Assembly (NCBI GenBank): GCA_004026145.2 | Contig: CP034983.1 | Coordinates: 8,664,588-8,728,587, forward strand | DNA from: Takifugu bimaculatus | Taxonomy: Eukaryota > Chordata > Actinopteri > Tetraodontiformes > Tetraodontidae | Length of the DNA: 64,000 bases | Direction: 5' to 3' | In this document: positions 13,561 to 26,989 of the stretch, one piece after another | Layout: the number at the start of each line of letters is the position of its first letter | Position numbering within the stretch: the stretch's first letter is position 1 | Position numbers and translations under genes: made by a program | The notes under the pieces: model-generated | Databases searched by the model: none | What the model was told of the DNA's origin: nothing | The model's input: the letters and a program-made list of their open reading frames with translations, nothing else

Positions 13561-16379
13561 GAGGTTTGGGTGTAGACAGAATTATTGGAATAGAATCCAA
13601 ATAAATACAATACATGAACTGAGAGAACCCTTTCAACAACTGGATTTGGATGTGTTCTCTTACACCTTCAGGCTTGTTGCATTTGTTGCATGTGTTTGAA
13701 TGTCCTGTGTTCTCAGATGTTCCTCAAGAACTGAGGCCTCCTGCCATCCGGGGGATCAGAGGTTTTTTTTAAATGGTTTATCTCTCCTTCCCTTTTCTGC
13801 CGGATGCTGATGCTCAGGAGGAGAAAAGGAAAAACACCGCTGACAGATTCATTGTCACAGAAGAAACTGCATCCAGCAGTCCTACAAACACTCCCTCTCT
13901 TTAATTTCCTGTTCATCCACTCTACAAATCCCAACTTTCCTGTTGTGTCAGCGGCATCATTTAAATACTCTACTGGATCATTGGACATTTTTGGATGGTT
14001 CTGTCCAGGTTATACTGCATTATGACATGTATTATAAAATATGTATGAGTCTCTCACTTCACTTAGTCATCATATTACACTTCTGAGGTCCTTAATGTGT
14101 ATATTTTTATTTTACTTTAGCCAACCTTCTGACCAACACCATGATTTTACAATAGTCTCTTACTTCCGTAGTTTTCATATCAAATTAATATGTCATAGAT
14201 TCCTATTTTTTTTTCTTCCGGATCACAAGACAACTGGAGAAAATAAACCCATTTTCCAGATATTTCCGGAGAAATTCTCAACATGCTGTCTGTGATTTCA
14301 AAACTCTTTCACAGACATGACCCAGTTGGGAGGAAATGTAGCCTTTACAGAGACGTTGTACGCAGGAAGAGTCAAGTCAAGAAGTCAATAAAGAAAGAAA
14401 TGACTTATCAGCGGAAGCCTCCTGTGCATCCATTAATTTCTGAATTCTGGTGGCTTCAAAGAAATAACTATTATTTTTGGGCCTGCATATCAACAGCAAC
14501 CATGTCCAGAGACATTTATTCTCTCTATACAAGTCTCAGAACATTTGGGAGAATGCATCTTCTCATTTTAATTCACACATTTCTCTGTTGGTTGGTGGTT
14601 CAATGATGAAATTAGAGGTGGTCCAAAAGGTCAGGGGATCATAAAATACATGCAAATACATGTATATATATATGTGCAATATTGGTTATTAAATATTTGG
14701 GAAGTGGTGGAGAGGAAGTATAACGGTACTGCTGTTCCACCGTATGCGCCAAGGAACCGTGGAACCTTGAAGACTTTAGCTTGACGCTAGCACTGTGCTA
14801 CTTGTAGGAGAGCTGAGCCCCAGACACTTTAATGAAGAACTTCCTTCAACCAGAAGTCATCAAGAAACGAGCTGCCCCAGCTACTTTGCCAAGCAAGTAA
14901 CGGACCTTTTGAAGCCTTGCTGCTATGATCTCTTACAGAGAAAAGGCCCCCAAAATAGTTTGTCCCTGCAACTCAATGGAAAAAGGAACAAAGCCGTTCA
15001 TGCTGAACGATCTTTTTTCTCTCCGTCTCTGTATTTTGTGACCTTTGCACCATGGCCTGACCTTGCTCTCATCACTGTTGTCACGCACTTTTGAATGTCT
15101 GTGTTTAACACGTGGGAGAATCTGAACTACAGAAATAAGGTTTGGTGTATGCCGGTACAGTAAACAGGGTTAAATCCAACACTCAATTTTTTACGTACGT
15201 TATCTGAAATTCCCACCTGCTGCTATCGGCACAAATCAATTCTCCTCGGAAATATTATAGGGCTCGATGTGGAGAAGACTTTTCCATAAGATAATCTATA
15301 TGCTGTGTATTGAAGAGATAGAGAGATTCTTCAGGTGCAGTGACATTTTAAGGTCAGCCATGAAAGACAAACACGTGAGTTGGAAGAAAATCATTTTTCC
15401 CCACTGGTAAATATGTTTCCTTATCAGGCTCCCACAGTAGGTTGGAAAGGGAAGGAAACATATGCAAAGGAGAGACGTGTGTGAGTGTGTGTGTGTGTGT
15501 GTTCTTATGCCTGTCAGGTGAAACTGCAGCTCAAATTTCTTTTTTCATTCTCCTGTAAACATGAATTCTATATACTGAAAACAGAGATTGGGATGCTGCT
15601 ACTGCAGGAAAAATAGGGAAAGATGATCAAGTCTGCTGGGTTTCAAAGTAGCTACAGTATATATTGATGTTTTTTAACCCTTGATAGGCAAAACTAAGAT
15701 GTGGCTTCAATTTATGACTGACTCAGTCAGGAGGCCAGCCAGTAAATGATCCCTGGCTTACAGAAGCTCAGAGCAAAAGTAGGAGAAAAACACATGTAAA
15801 ATGTTCTTTTCTGTTGCCTTCGAACTCCCCCGTCAGTAGCAGAAAGGCAGATCAACAGGGACGATGCCTGTAAACTGGTTTTGAAGGCACCTTTCTCATC
15901 GGGTCCCAGGGGAAGGATCCTCCTTTAGAATTCCCAGTTCACTGTTAAACTGTCACTGCCGGCTCAGTTGAAAAAATGCAGCAGTGATGGTTCGAACACT
16001 GGTTTCTCTCACCGAAGGTTAACAATCACTTTTGGGATGCACACAGATCATTTAGCCACAGGCTAGGTCGCCGCTTATATACATAAAGCTTTAATCTGTC
16101 TTCAATCACCCTCCGTTCACCCTTACTGTCAGACTAACATTGCTGGGAAAAGCTGACAGGACTGGTTTGATGAGACATTAAAGCACAGAAAGTTTTAAAA
16201 ATGTTACAGCATAATAACGTCAGCAAAAAAAAAAAGAGGAACCAAACATTAAAATATACACATTGGGGAAAATAAGCATTTGAAACACGGCTGATTTTCA
16301 AGTTTTCCCACTTACAAAGAATGGCAAAATTGTTGGTACGCCTCAACTATGAGAGATGGAGTCTAAAGAAAAACAAGAT
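13561..16379. other. intergenic DNA without recognised genes
   Basis: No supported exon. Contains a short TA run near 14663-14673 and a GT run near 15486-15501. Nothing else identified. Confidence 0.4.
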
Positions 16380-17175
16380 CCAGAAAATGAGACCTGTTCA
16401 TTTTAAAGACACCCTCCTGAGGTAGCAACCCACAACCTGGGGGGCGGGGTCAATGGCCTGAAGAGAGCTGGAACCACAGGGTCAAATGGTATCATTAGGA
16501 ACACACTACTATCCCATCGTGGATTTAAATCTGGATGATCCCACATAATAAAGCCTGTGTGAGTACAAGCCCACAGCTAAGAGGACAGGGCTACTGCAGT
16601 ATTGAGGAGAAGATGTTGCGGCCATGTATTCTTGAATTTTGAGCAACACCCTCCCTCCTTCCCTCTGCAAGAATGCTGAAGATGGGTCGTGGCTGTGTTC
16701 CAGCATCACAATCACCCAAAAACACAGGGCCGGGACAACTGAGGAGTTGCTATGTTAGAAGCATTGACCTAGCCAAACCGGTCTCCAGAACTGAACCCAA
16801 CAGAAATCTTTGGAGGGAGCTGAAACTCTGAGTTGCCTGGCAACATCCCCAAAATTTGAAAGATCTATTTGTATGGCCTATCTGGATGGAGGAGTGGGCC
16901 TACAATTCCTGCTGCAGCGTGGAAACCTGGTGCAGGAAACATTTGACCGCTGGAATTTTAAACAAAAGTTCTAGTTTTCATATTGTGCCAAACACTTAAT
17001 TCATACAATAGAATGCAAATTGTTTAAGAAAAACACACAATATGAATTCTGGATTGTTTTGTTTTTTTAAGATTCTGTTTCTCACAGCTGAAGTGAAGCT
17101 CTGATTAAACTTATAGACCTCCACATTCTTTGTAACTGGGAAAATCGGTGGTTTATCAAATGCCCATTTTCCCGA
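16380..17175 (+). mobile_element. Tc1/mariner element remnant, 3' half
   Basis: Degenerate transposase sequence: the segment after 16470 corresponds to the helix-turn-helix/linker region (TIRNTLLSHRG-like), 16670-16860 to the catalytic C-terminal region (QSPKNT, PNRNLWRELKL), and 17040-17172 to the 3' terminal part of a common fish Tc1 element (TCTGTTTCTCACAGCTGAAG). The frame is broken many times. No intact protein. Confidence 0.8.
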
Positions 17176-20100
17176 CTGTAGCTGCTTTCACTCTCCTGAG
17201 TGTGTTGTAAATTAGACGTGAAAAACAAGCGCAGACTCGCCTGCTCCACAGACTCTGATACCCAGATTAGCCTGATTGGTCAACCGGTGGACACAACCAC
17301 ACTCTTCCAAATTTCGATTTTCGATCACAGTTCAACAGAAATGAACAAACAAACATATTTAGTGTTTATGAGCAGCCTCGACCACAACAGTGAGATTCTA
17401 TATAGGAGTTGAGCTGATCATTTCAGTGCTGTGTGAGGATCGATGGTCTGCTGACATTTTGTCAATTTTGTCCACATTTCTCCTCCTGGCCAACTTCAAA
17501 TGCTTTAAAAATGTTGTTCCAACAAAGATTATTTTATCTTCCTTACCTTCTGTTCATCTTTCCATTGTACACAAGTGTTTGCTGTTTGTTGGACTGATCC
17601 AAACGTGTTCATTTGTTCACTCCGACGGCTGCTGACTATCATGTGGTGCTGCAGCCATTTACAGGTGCTGCTTATGCAGGTGGGGCCAGCGTGTGTCAGA
17701 CGTTCAGTGTTAATGGTCCAAAAGTCCCCCAAACGTGAAACCATCTAAATTCTGAGACTGTCCTTATCATCAGACCCACTGCTCATCAGATCCACCTCAG
17801 AATGAAAAACAGAACCTCTCGTCATGAGAGTCCAGGGGGAGACATCTGTCCAGGTGGCATCAGTGAAATCTCCCAGCATCCTCTGGGACACACACGTTTC
17901 TGCTTGCAAGGCTGAAATTGGCCTGAGGGGCTTTAAAATAATAAGTTGCAGTTAAAGATTTGACATTTCTGTTAGTAACTCTCCTGTGAGAAATAGGACT
18001 AAGTCTTTTAACAAGCAGCACTTTTAATTTGCTCAGGGTTGCCTCTAATTGGTCCTTATTTGTTAATTTTATCTCCCCAGTGCACAATTATTGATGATCC
18101 TTTTTTAAAACTCTAAGTACCGGGTCCTGACCCGGTCTCTTTTCCTATCAGAATCAGTGTGCTTCAGAGTCATGAAGTTAAATGTTCCTGGTTTTTGCAT
18201 TCTCTCCACCTGCCGCCACACTTGGTTACTGGCCCAATCTTTTAACCTGCTGAAACCTGAACTTTTTCCAATGTGCATTTACGCTTGTCTCATTGTTTGG
18301 GACAAGTGGCTACTTTCATACAGGATTCGCTCTCACCTTAATGTGCCCGGTGAAATGTTGGGTCTCGCTTGAATACATATATTGTTTTAAATAATGAGTA
18401 GCCTGAAAGATTAACTGACATAAAAAAATTAATCATGGCGATTGATCACCTAAACTGATGTGATTTGCATTGCATTTAATATCCACATGTTATGCTTTAG
18501 GTATTTATATTTTAGAATGGAGTTGTACATCAATGCATTTAGTCATTTGCATCATTTATACCTGCCTTAATTTTGCTGGTGTAAAAATGTAAAGTTAGAA
18601 AGACTCAGAGCCTGGAAGTGAACCCAAAAACAATCTCCTATGAAAGATGTTTTCTATACTGCGAAAATCTGCACAGCTCCAGGAGCTTTTATTCAAATAT
18701 GTTTGTGCCACATGTCAGCAAAGATCGAAGGTGTCTGGGGGAGTCGGCAGCAACGATTCTGCATGATCCCCCTCTAAATCTATTATATGCAGTGATTCTC
18801 GGCACGCTGGCGCCATATTACTGACAGATGATTCTCATTCGTGGGGATCTGCAGAATGCTGGTGGTGGTCTGGCAGGCCTATTGGGTTTGTCAGGCAGAA
18901 CAGCAGCAGTTTTATAGCGTGAAACAGTCTTGCAGACATAGAGGCTCTTCTGCAGGACAGGTTGGGGTAAATGTCTTGAAAGGTGGTATTATCCTCAGGG
19001 TTGAGTGGAGTTGCTGAGGTCTGTGCGAAGCAGACTACTCTAAGCCTGCTTTTACTTCCTGACGCTCTGTAGTCCAACTTGTCAACCACGTTGTAGGTTT
19101 TCTCTCCCAAGATCAATTTATTTTACATGCATTTTACTTTGAAGAGAGAGTTCTGACTTTTTGCCTGCTGAACAGGGACAAAGGTCCATGGTCAAGGGTT
19201 TTTCTATTAGAAACTTTAGTTCAAAGCCTCGGTGAAAATTCTAACTTTGCTTATGTGAGATATGTGGAAAAAAGTGCCGTTGTGAACATGAACATGAACA
19301 ACATGTATGACAGTGCAATTTTCAGAACATTTTATTAATTATTAGTCCAAGCATGTGCTGAATAGTGGATTCATACATCTATGTTTGAAAGCCAACCGAT
19401 TTATCTTTACCTGTCTCTGCTAACACTGGCATTGGTGAAGGACATGTCTCGAGCCCTCAGCAGTCAATCAGCAGGCTGACACACTGACAGGCTGTGTCTA
19501 CAGTTGGGTGCAAAATTAGGAGAAAGAAAAAGACATTTTCCATATGTCTTTAGAGAGGAGCATCTGAAGAAAGTCCACAGAGACGCATGAGGGAAAAACA
19601 GACATTTAAAATGTATAGATAGATTTTCAGGTGCACCAAAACTGCACAAGATTTACAGGTCATGATGTGACCAAAGCAATGTTTTAACCAATCTGACATG
19701 AAAACTGGTATTTGTAGTAACAGAGCTGCAATGAAAATAACTTGAAATTAGTTTGAAATAAGTCATTCACCAATAACTTATGTTACACCAGTAACATATG
19801 GACCACCTGACCTGAGTCCGTACAGAAGCTATTTTGAACCCTCCAGAAATGGAGTCAGAATCCACTGCCCACAGTTGGAAAAACCTCAGATCTTTGGTTG
19901 TAATCAACAGCCCTGTTCAAGTGAGATAGACATTTTTACCCAGTTCTACTGAAGTGAGCTTGTAGAAATTTTGAATGAGGATTTTGTAGGGAAATACAGT
20001 TAATGCTGCTCTGAACAAATTAGCTTTGCACTGACTATTAATGATGGGCTCCTGTTTCACCCACTATAATGCAAATGAATGCATGGCTTTAGTACTTTAG

Positions 20101-21400
20101 TTGGCTGTGGAAAAATGAGCAGCCCAGGTCAGAATCAGTCGGTAAGTGTTCTGTGGCAGGCTTTGGATTTTACTGCTGACTGTAATAAACAAGCTCCTGT
20201 ATCATCATACCTTTGGACATTTGTTAAGAGTCAATAGTACCAACCAAAGACTTATCAGACGTGTTGGTGCAAGTGTGAGGTCTCAGCATGGACGCTGTGC
20301 TGCCTGGCATCACTTTCTATGACACCGGACTCAGGGATGGTTAATAGAAGCCCCAGAATCACGGAGGCTTTCCAGTCCGTTGCTTCACCGAAAAGCTCCT
20401 CCTGGAAGCCTCAACAACCAGTGAATATCGCCATCTGCTGGGAAAATAGGCATATGAAAGCCTATATTGGTCCATAGCGCGGAGGGTTTTACTGTTGCAA
20501 CAGTAACAGCAAAAAGAGTTTACATGGAAGAAGAATCCCTTAAAATGTCCAATTAAGCATATTCAAGCTATTCAAGGACAAAATAAAATAAACATCACTG
20601 TATGGGCTGAAATATATGTATTTTGTATAGGAATCCATTGTATGAGCGGCATTCTGGAGGCCTGAGTCAATAGCCAAAATGTTTTCTTTCGAATTTTAAG
20701 GAAGTTTAAGGAATCAAAATCACCAGTCTAGACTGTTGAGATGGCTTTTTAGCCCGAATTTAAGATGGCCCGGATTGAAGGGAGGTTTAAACATTTACAT
20801 AGAAGAGGAATCACCTCTTACCATTCAGTTTCATCCAAGAGAGAAATAGTTCTGCTGATAGAACCTGATATCTTTTGGAGCTGCCCAATTATCTAGTCAT
20901 GCTGGTGATTATAAGAGTGATATAAAATATTTTTGGTGATACAATCAGCTGCTCTTACTCTACAATCTACCGGGGAAATGGTTCACCCCCTCTGTTGGTG
21001 CAAGACAAATATCTTGTAAAAAATATTAATAGCAGCCCACAAAAAACCTAAAAATGGTTGTATAGCACCCCTCCAACAAAAACAGACTGTGTTTGTATTT
21101 TGACTAATGTTTAAAATATGGAAAGGATAACCTATGGGTGTTTAAATATCTGCAATACTTGGAAAAATGGATTCTATTTGTGACTACTAGAGATTCTCAC
21201 TCAGACGCTAATTTATGAACCAGCTTATATCCCATTAGTATAACCTAGAGGAATGTTTAGGCCTCTTTTATGTTTTAATATATTTTGTACACTTTTTAAA
21301 TGTTCATCTTATTTAAAAAAGTACCCAGAGATATTTTTTAAAATAATAATAAACGATGGTTTACACATACAATAAGGTCATCTTGCATAAACGGACATCA
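17176..21400. other. intergenic DNA upstream of the histone cluster
   Basis: No exon, RNA gene or transposon that I can support. Open frames here show no family features. Confidence 0.4.
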
Positions 21401-21609
21401 GAACATCGAAGAAAGTAACAACAGGTTACATTATTCCTTTAGAAACTGGACAATTACAGAATGTTAACACGAAGCACCAGAAAGAACCGTGTATAGAAGA
21501 GCTGGTGATCTTCCAGGAAGTCTGTAGCTCCTCTTTCGGCCAGCAGGGCTTCTAAGAATCCAGGAGCAACGCTTTGACCGTCCAGAGAATGAACCAGAGC
21601 GGTCTCCTT

Positions 21610-22010
<401 letters not shown>

Positions 22011-22033
22011 TTCTCCCTATCACTAACCCCAAA

Positions 22034-22049
22034 GGCTCTTTTAAGAGCC
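22034..22049 (+). terminator. histone mRNA 3' stem-loop (H4)
   Basis: GGCTCTTTTAAGAGCC: 6-bp stem, 4-base loop, the SLBP site that replaces a poly(A) tail. A purine-rich histone downstream element (GTAAAGAGA, 22061-22069) for U7 snRNP follows at the usual distance. Confidence 0.95.
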
Positions 22050-22439
22050 ACTCACATCTTGTAAAGAGAATTCCTGTCCAGACTAAGGAAACCATATAGC
22101 AGAGTTCAACAAGCAATAATGACCGGACAAGGGGAAAATAATTAGTGTGTGTATACGGAGGGACGTATTCGGAGTACAGAAAATGGTTGCAGCAAGTGCG
22201 GGAAAGGAGAGTGCGTCCTTAGGCGCATGCCGCGCGGGTACCCATATTAAACTACTGCAGTGATTTAATTTAATATCGTCTGAACCAAAATATAAGTTGG
22301 TGTGACATTACCGATAAACAAATGCATTAAAATAAATGATCACGTGTATGGTGGCACCTTTTCTTACAAGCATCTGGATATGATCAGTGTATCAACATTC
22401 AATAAAAACCTCAGAACAAATGTGGCTAATATCAGTGGG

Positions 22440-22640
22440 ACAACTAACAAGGAAAGCCAAGAACTTTACTGGAGGATCAGCTGCAGCAAAGTTGGCAAAT
22501 AGGAACTGAGCTAGAGACACTCGAAATTAGAACAAAAGCCACACTGGCACCTTTTGACACTGTAAATAACCCTAGCATAGAAGCAATATTATGTATTGTC
22601 CTGAAATTTTAAGTCTGATAATCCTTTTGCATGCCATGTT
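22440..22640 (+). mobile_element. fragment of an L1/Tx1-like LINE 3' region
   Basis: Shares the segments AAATTAGAACAAAA and CCCTAGCATAGAAG with the LINE 3' end at 39.97-40.03 kb in this window. Noncoding relic downstream of H4. Confidence 0.5.
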
Positions 22641-22740
22641 CAATTTCAGTTTATTTAAAAAGAACTCAGAGGCAGGTAAGAGAGCTACAATTAAAGGGGA
22701 GAATATGTAGAAAATTGAGAGAATTCAGTCTCACTAAATG

Positions 22741-23190
22741 CTAAGGATGGGCGGATCGATCGCGTGGTATCGATATATCGATACTAACTATAAAAAAAAT
22801 AATTAGGGGTGTATGCATCACTTTCCGCCGTTTTAGATTAGTTACTTAAATTAATATGCGCCGGGACACCCCTATACCTGGCGGCGTATTGAGCTGGCCC
22901 ATGTCACGTGACAGGAGGTAGCGAATGAGCATCAACCTGCAACATAGCCCGCCGACACAGAGCCGCAATCGTCTTAAAAGCAGAAAAGTGTTCTAGTTAA
23001 TTTTCCTCATGGAACAACCGTCTTATGCAGGTTTAAAGGATAAGGAAATCCTAGTAATCAATTGACCATAATAAATTGTATATAAATGGTCTGTATTTGT
23101 CTTGCGATTCGTCTTATATGTAATAATATTTTGACTAACAAATTGCCAGTAAGAAATGAATATACCAGTATTGAATCCCAAAAGTGTGAT
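22741..23190. mobile_element. hAT-like or other DNA-transposon-derived repeat, copy 1
   Basis: Begins CTAAGGATGGGCGGATCGATC with GGTATCGATATATCGATACT, a terminus style of hAT-like vertebrate repeats. The segment is repeated at 46743-47190, where it again follows H4 sequence, so the block was duplicated together with H4. Copy 1 contains about 75 extra bases (22803-22876) bounded by AGGGGTGT and ACACCCCT. Confidence 0.5.
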
Positions 23191-23343
23191 ATCACCCATC
23201 TTTACTAAATGCAGTTCAGTTCAAATTAGTTCAAGATATAAACAGTTGTGTCTTCTTCTGCAAGCACCTAGGTTTCTCCATGAAATAATGCATGTAATAT
23301 AAATAGCAAATTAAGGAACCTTTACTCTGAAGGAAGATGTGGT

Positions 23344-23359
23344 GGCTCTTAGAAGAGCC
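23344..23359 (-). terminator. histone mRNA 3' stem-loop (H2B)
   Basis: On the minus strand GGCTCTTCTAAGAGCC, 29 bases past the H2B stop codon; loop TCTA, the same as in the second H2B. Confidence 0.95.
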
Positions 23360-23388
23360 TTTGGTTGTAGGAGGACTCCAGCAGAGGT

Positions 23389-23763
23389 CTACTTGGAGCT
23401 GGTGTACTTGGTGACGGCCTTGGTGCCTTCAGACACAGCGTGCTTGGCCAGCTCCCCGGGCAGCAGCAGCCTGACAGCGGTCTGGATCTCCCTGGACGTG
23501 ATGGTGGAGCGCTTGTTGTAGTGAGCCAGACGAGAGGCCTCGGAAGCGATGCGCTCAAAGATGTCGTTGACGAACGAGTTCATGATGCTCATGGCCTTGG
23601 ACGAGATGCCGGTGTCGGGGTGCACTTGCTTCAGCACCTTGTACACGTAGATGGCGTAGCTCTCCTTCCTGGTCTTCCTCTTCTTCTTGCCTCCTTTGGC
23701 GGCCGTCTTGGTCACGGCTTTCTTGGAGCCCTTCTTGGGCGCGGACTTGGCTGGTTCAGGCAT
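23389..23763 (-). CDS. histone H2B
   Basis: Core histone; forms the H2A-H2B dimer. 124 codons, starting MPEPAKSAPKKGSKKAVTK and ending GTKAVTKYTSSK, the usual length. N-terminal lysine-rich tail, then the histone fold from about residue 35 (ESYAIYVYKVLKQVHPDTG). Intronless, ends with a stem-loop. It differs from the H2B at 54.3 kb at residue 30 (Lys here, Arg there, counting Met as 1). Convergent with H4 (+), and 0.9 kb from the H3 pseudogene in the same orientation. Confidence 0.97.
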   Translation of the reverse strand: MPEPAKSAPKKGSKKAVTKTAAKGGKKKRKTRKESYAIYVYKVLKQVHPDTGISSKAMSIMNSFVNDIFERIASEASRLAHYNKRSTITSREIQTAVRLLLPGELAKHAVSEGTKAVTKYTSSK

Positions 23764-23880
23764 TCTGCTTCTACAGATAGTAACTCAGAGAGAGGGGAGG
23801 GTCGCCCTTTATACCAGCGTCATGGAAATACCACTGTGTGGTCTCCCTTCTGTGATTGGCTAGAGGATAACCACGTGATT
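23764..23880 (-). promoter_or_regulatory. histone H2B promoter
   Basis: Minus strand, from upstream: CCAAT box (GATTGG read on + at 23854-23859), an octamer-like ATTTCCAT where H2B genes usually carry ATTTGCAT, and TATAAAG (23807-23813 on +). The same order and spacing recur before the second H2B. Confidence 0.8.
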
Positions 23881-24605
23881 CATTTTCTCAATTGTATGTG
23901 GGGAAACACTGACCTTGTAGCTCATATGAGTTTTCATACTACTCACTGTTTTAGAAATAATATATTAATGGCATTACTAAAAGTGTATTTCCTAATGACT
24001 ATACACTATCAAAATTTAAATGAAATTTACTTTTTTTAATGTCTAGAGCACAATAAATAGCAAAGAACATTAGTGGATCCTGCTATAATGAATCCAAATG
24101 CACAAGAAAATAAAATATACTGTTTATGTAGATTATACCTGCAGTTCATTGTGGATTTAAACTCATTTAGTCATGTAAATGCCAAGTCTTATTGGATTCA
24201 GCATGAAGAAAATGGTAGTTTTACCCCTGACTTCTTGCCACTATGTTTTGCCGTAGTTAGTTAAGTACTTTTATTTGTAAAGTCTGAAGGACAGTTGGAG
24301 GTTATGCATGTTTTGATTCAAATTTTGTGGACGGGGGGGGGGATGCTCCTTGAACATATTTGTCGTGGCTCTTAATTTTATGAAATTGAACAATATTGAA
24401 CTGACATGCAGCATGGATTAATTTCCAGATAAATTGCTGGATTAATGAGCACATTAATAAATACTAAATAAACTATGATTTTCAAAATAGATGTATTTAT
24501 GCACAATAAACATTTAATGTCTGGACTAAGAACTGCAACAGTGATTTAAAAAAAAAAAAAAAAAGTTTCAGTTCTAGGAATAATCTTATTTAGAAGAGTT
24601 GATGT

Positions 24606-24621
24606 GGCTCTTAAAAGAGCC
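24606..24621 (-). terminator. histone mRNA 3' stem-loop (H3 copy 1)
   Basis: Minus-strand GGCTCTTTTAAGAGCC, intact although the preceding H3 reading frame is broken. Confidence 0.93.
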
Positions 24622-24647
24622 TTTGTTGATGTATATGAGCGGCCAGT

Positions 24648-25420
<773 letters not shown>

Positions 25421-25798
25421 ATGAGTGGTCGAGGAAAAACCGGCGGCAAAGCCCGAGCTAAGGCCAAGACTCGCTCTTCTCGGGCCGGGCTCCAGTTCCC
25501 AGTGGGCCGTGTTCACAGGCTGCTCCGCAAGGGCAACTATGCTGAGCGCGTTGGCGCCGGCGCTCCTGTGTACCTGGCCGCTGTGCTGGAGTATCTGACG
25601 GCTGAGATCCTGGAGTTGGCTGGCAACGCTGCCCGCGACAACAAGAAGACTCGTATCATCCCCCGCCACCTGCAGCTGGCTGTGCGCAACGACGAGGAGC
25701 TGAACAAGCTGCTGGGAGGAGTGACGATTGCTCAGGGTGGCGTGTTGCCCAACATCCAGGCTGTCCTGCTGCCCAAGAAGACCGAGAAGGCCAAATAA
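25421..25798 (+). CDS. histone H2A
   Basis: Core histone, partner of H2B. 125 codons: MSGRGKTGGKARAKAKTRSS, acidic-patch residues (AEILELAGNAARDNKK, NDEELNKLLGG) and C-terminal KKTEKAK; no SQ(E/D)Y tail, so canonical H2A rather than H2A.X. Length is slightly below the mammalian 130, as in other fish. Intronless, shares its promoter with H3. All three H2A copies in the window encode the same protein. Confidence 0.97.
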   Translation: MSGRGKTGGKARAKAKTRSSRAGLQFPVGRVHRLLRKGNYAERVGAGAPVYLAAVLEYLTAEILELAGNAARDNKKTRIIPRHLQLAVRNDEELNKLLGGVTIAQGGVLPNIQAVLLPKKTEKAK

Positions 25799-25830
25799 GT
25801 GTGGCCTTGCTGGGCGAGCGGGCACCAAAC

Positions 25831-25846
25831 GGCTCTTTTCAGAGCC
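25831..25846 (+). terminator. histone mRNA 3' stem-loop (H2A copy 1)
   Basis: GGCTCTTTTCAGAGCC; loop TTTC, shared by all H2A and H1 genes here. A possible U7 site (AAAGCG) follows. Confidence 0.95.
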
Positions 25847-26271
25847 ACCCACACTGTGATAAAGCGCGATTGTCCTAGGCTGTAAAGAAACGTAAAATTC
25901 GATTAGGTTGACTAACGTCAACCAGTGACGGGTGCTGCAACACGCAGTCTTTTATAAAAACTAGTGTTGAATGCGCATCCCATCGATGAACTTAAGCTAA
26001 AACTGTCAAGGGAAACAACTGGCATTTGTCAAACACAGCATGAATCTCTTTACATGTGTCAATACGTATTTGATATTCAGCTTTCTTGTACAATTTTGGC
26101 AAGTTCCATTACAGAGATCTAAGTAAATGTACTAATAACTAAGATGTAAGCCCTCCGTGTGTGCACACATCACTTATATGATTATAATATAATCCTCAGT
26201 TATTTGTCATGTGTGCATGTCTGAAAATCAAGCTGTAGCAGCAGGAATGATGTCTGAGACGTGGTGGTGGT

Positions 26272-26287
26272 GGCTCTGAAAAGAGCC
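26272..26287 (-). terminator. histone mRNA 3' stem-loop (H1 copy 1)
   Basis: Minus-strand GGCTCTTTTCAGAGCC, 37 bases after the H1 stop codon. Confidence 0.95.
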
Positions 26288-26323
26288 TTTTGAAAGAACC
26301 CTCTCAGGGTTGCTCGCCATCCT

Positions 26324-26923
26324 TTACTTCTTCTTGGGTGCTGCCTTCTTGGCTTTAGGCTTGGCCGGAGCCTTCTTTGCTGGAGCTTTCTTGGCTGCAG
26401 GTGCCTTCTTCGTCACTTTCTTGGGACTTCTGTTCACCTTCTTGGGGCTTTTTGCAACTTTCTTCGCTGGAGCCTTCTTTGGAGACTTCTTGCTGGCTGC
26501 GGGCTTCTTGGCTGCTGCTGCCGCTTTAGGCTTCTTGGCTTTTGGGGCTGCCTTCTTGGCCGCGGGTTTCTTGGCTTTTGGGGTTGCCTTCTTGGCCGCG
26601 GGCTTTTTGGCTTTTGGTTCCGCCGCTTTCTTGTTCATCTTGAAAGAGCCAGAGGCTCCGGTGCCCTTAGTCTGGACCAGAGTCCCCTTAGTCACCAAGC
26701 CCCTGACGGCGATCTTGACACGGGCCTTGTTCTTCTCCACATCGTACCCGTCGGCTGCCAGATTCTTCTTCAGGGCGGCCAGAGACACGCCATTGCGTTC
26801 CTTGGATGCGGACACGGCCTTCAGGATGAGCTCGCTGATGCTCGGGCCTGATCTCTTCACTTTGGTAGCCTTCTTCTTTGCGGCTTTCGCCGGAGCGGCT
26901 GGTGCTGGCGCTTCTTCTCCCAT
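26324..26923 (-). CDS. linker histone H1
   Basis: Binds linker DNA and the nucleosome dyad. 199 codons from MGEEAPAPAAPAKAAKKK. Winged-helix globular domain at about residues 22-95 (SGPSISELILKAVSASKERNG to KGTLVQTKGTGASGSFK), then a Lys/Ala/Pro-rich tail with KPAAKKA-type repeats and SPKK motifs (KKSPKK, KSPKK, RSPKK). I chose the internal ATG because it gives the usual H1 N-terminus; an in-frame ATG lies 66 bases upstream. Convergent with H2A (+). The protein is identical in all three H1 copies of the window. Confidence 0.95.
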   Translation of the reverse strand: MGEEAPAPAAPAKAAKKKATKVKRSGPSISELILKAVSASKERNGVSLAALKKNLAADGYDVEKNKARVKIAVRGLVTKGTLVQTKGTGASGSFKMNKKAAEPKAKKPAAKKATPKAKKPAAKKAAPKAKKPKAAAAAKKPAASKKSPKKAPAKKVAKSPKKVNRSPKKVTKKAPAAKKAPAKKAPAKPKAKKAAPKKK

Positions 26924-26989
26924 CTTCGTCGATCGTTGTCTCAATGAGGTGACGAGTCCGCGGGACAAAACTGCACTTAAACGCACCAT

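Noticed and set aside
23440..24039. 199-residue ORF antisense to H2B, and the similar 54107-54682 frame
   Set aside because: Shadow of H2B on the opposite strand.
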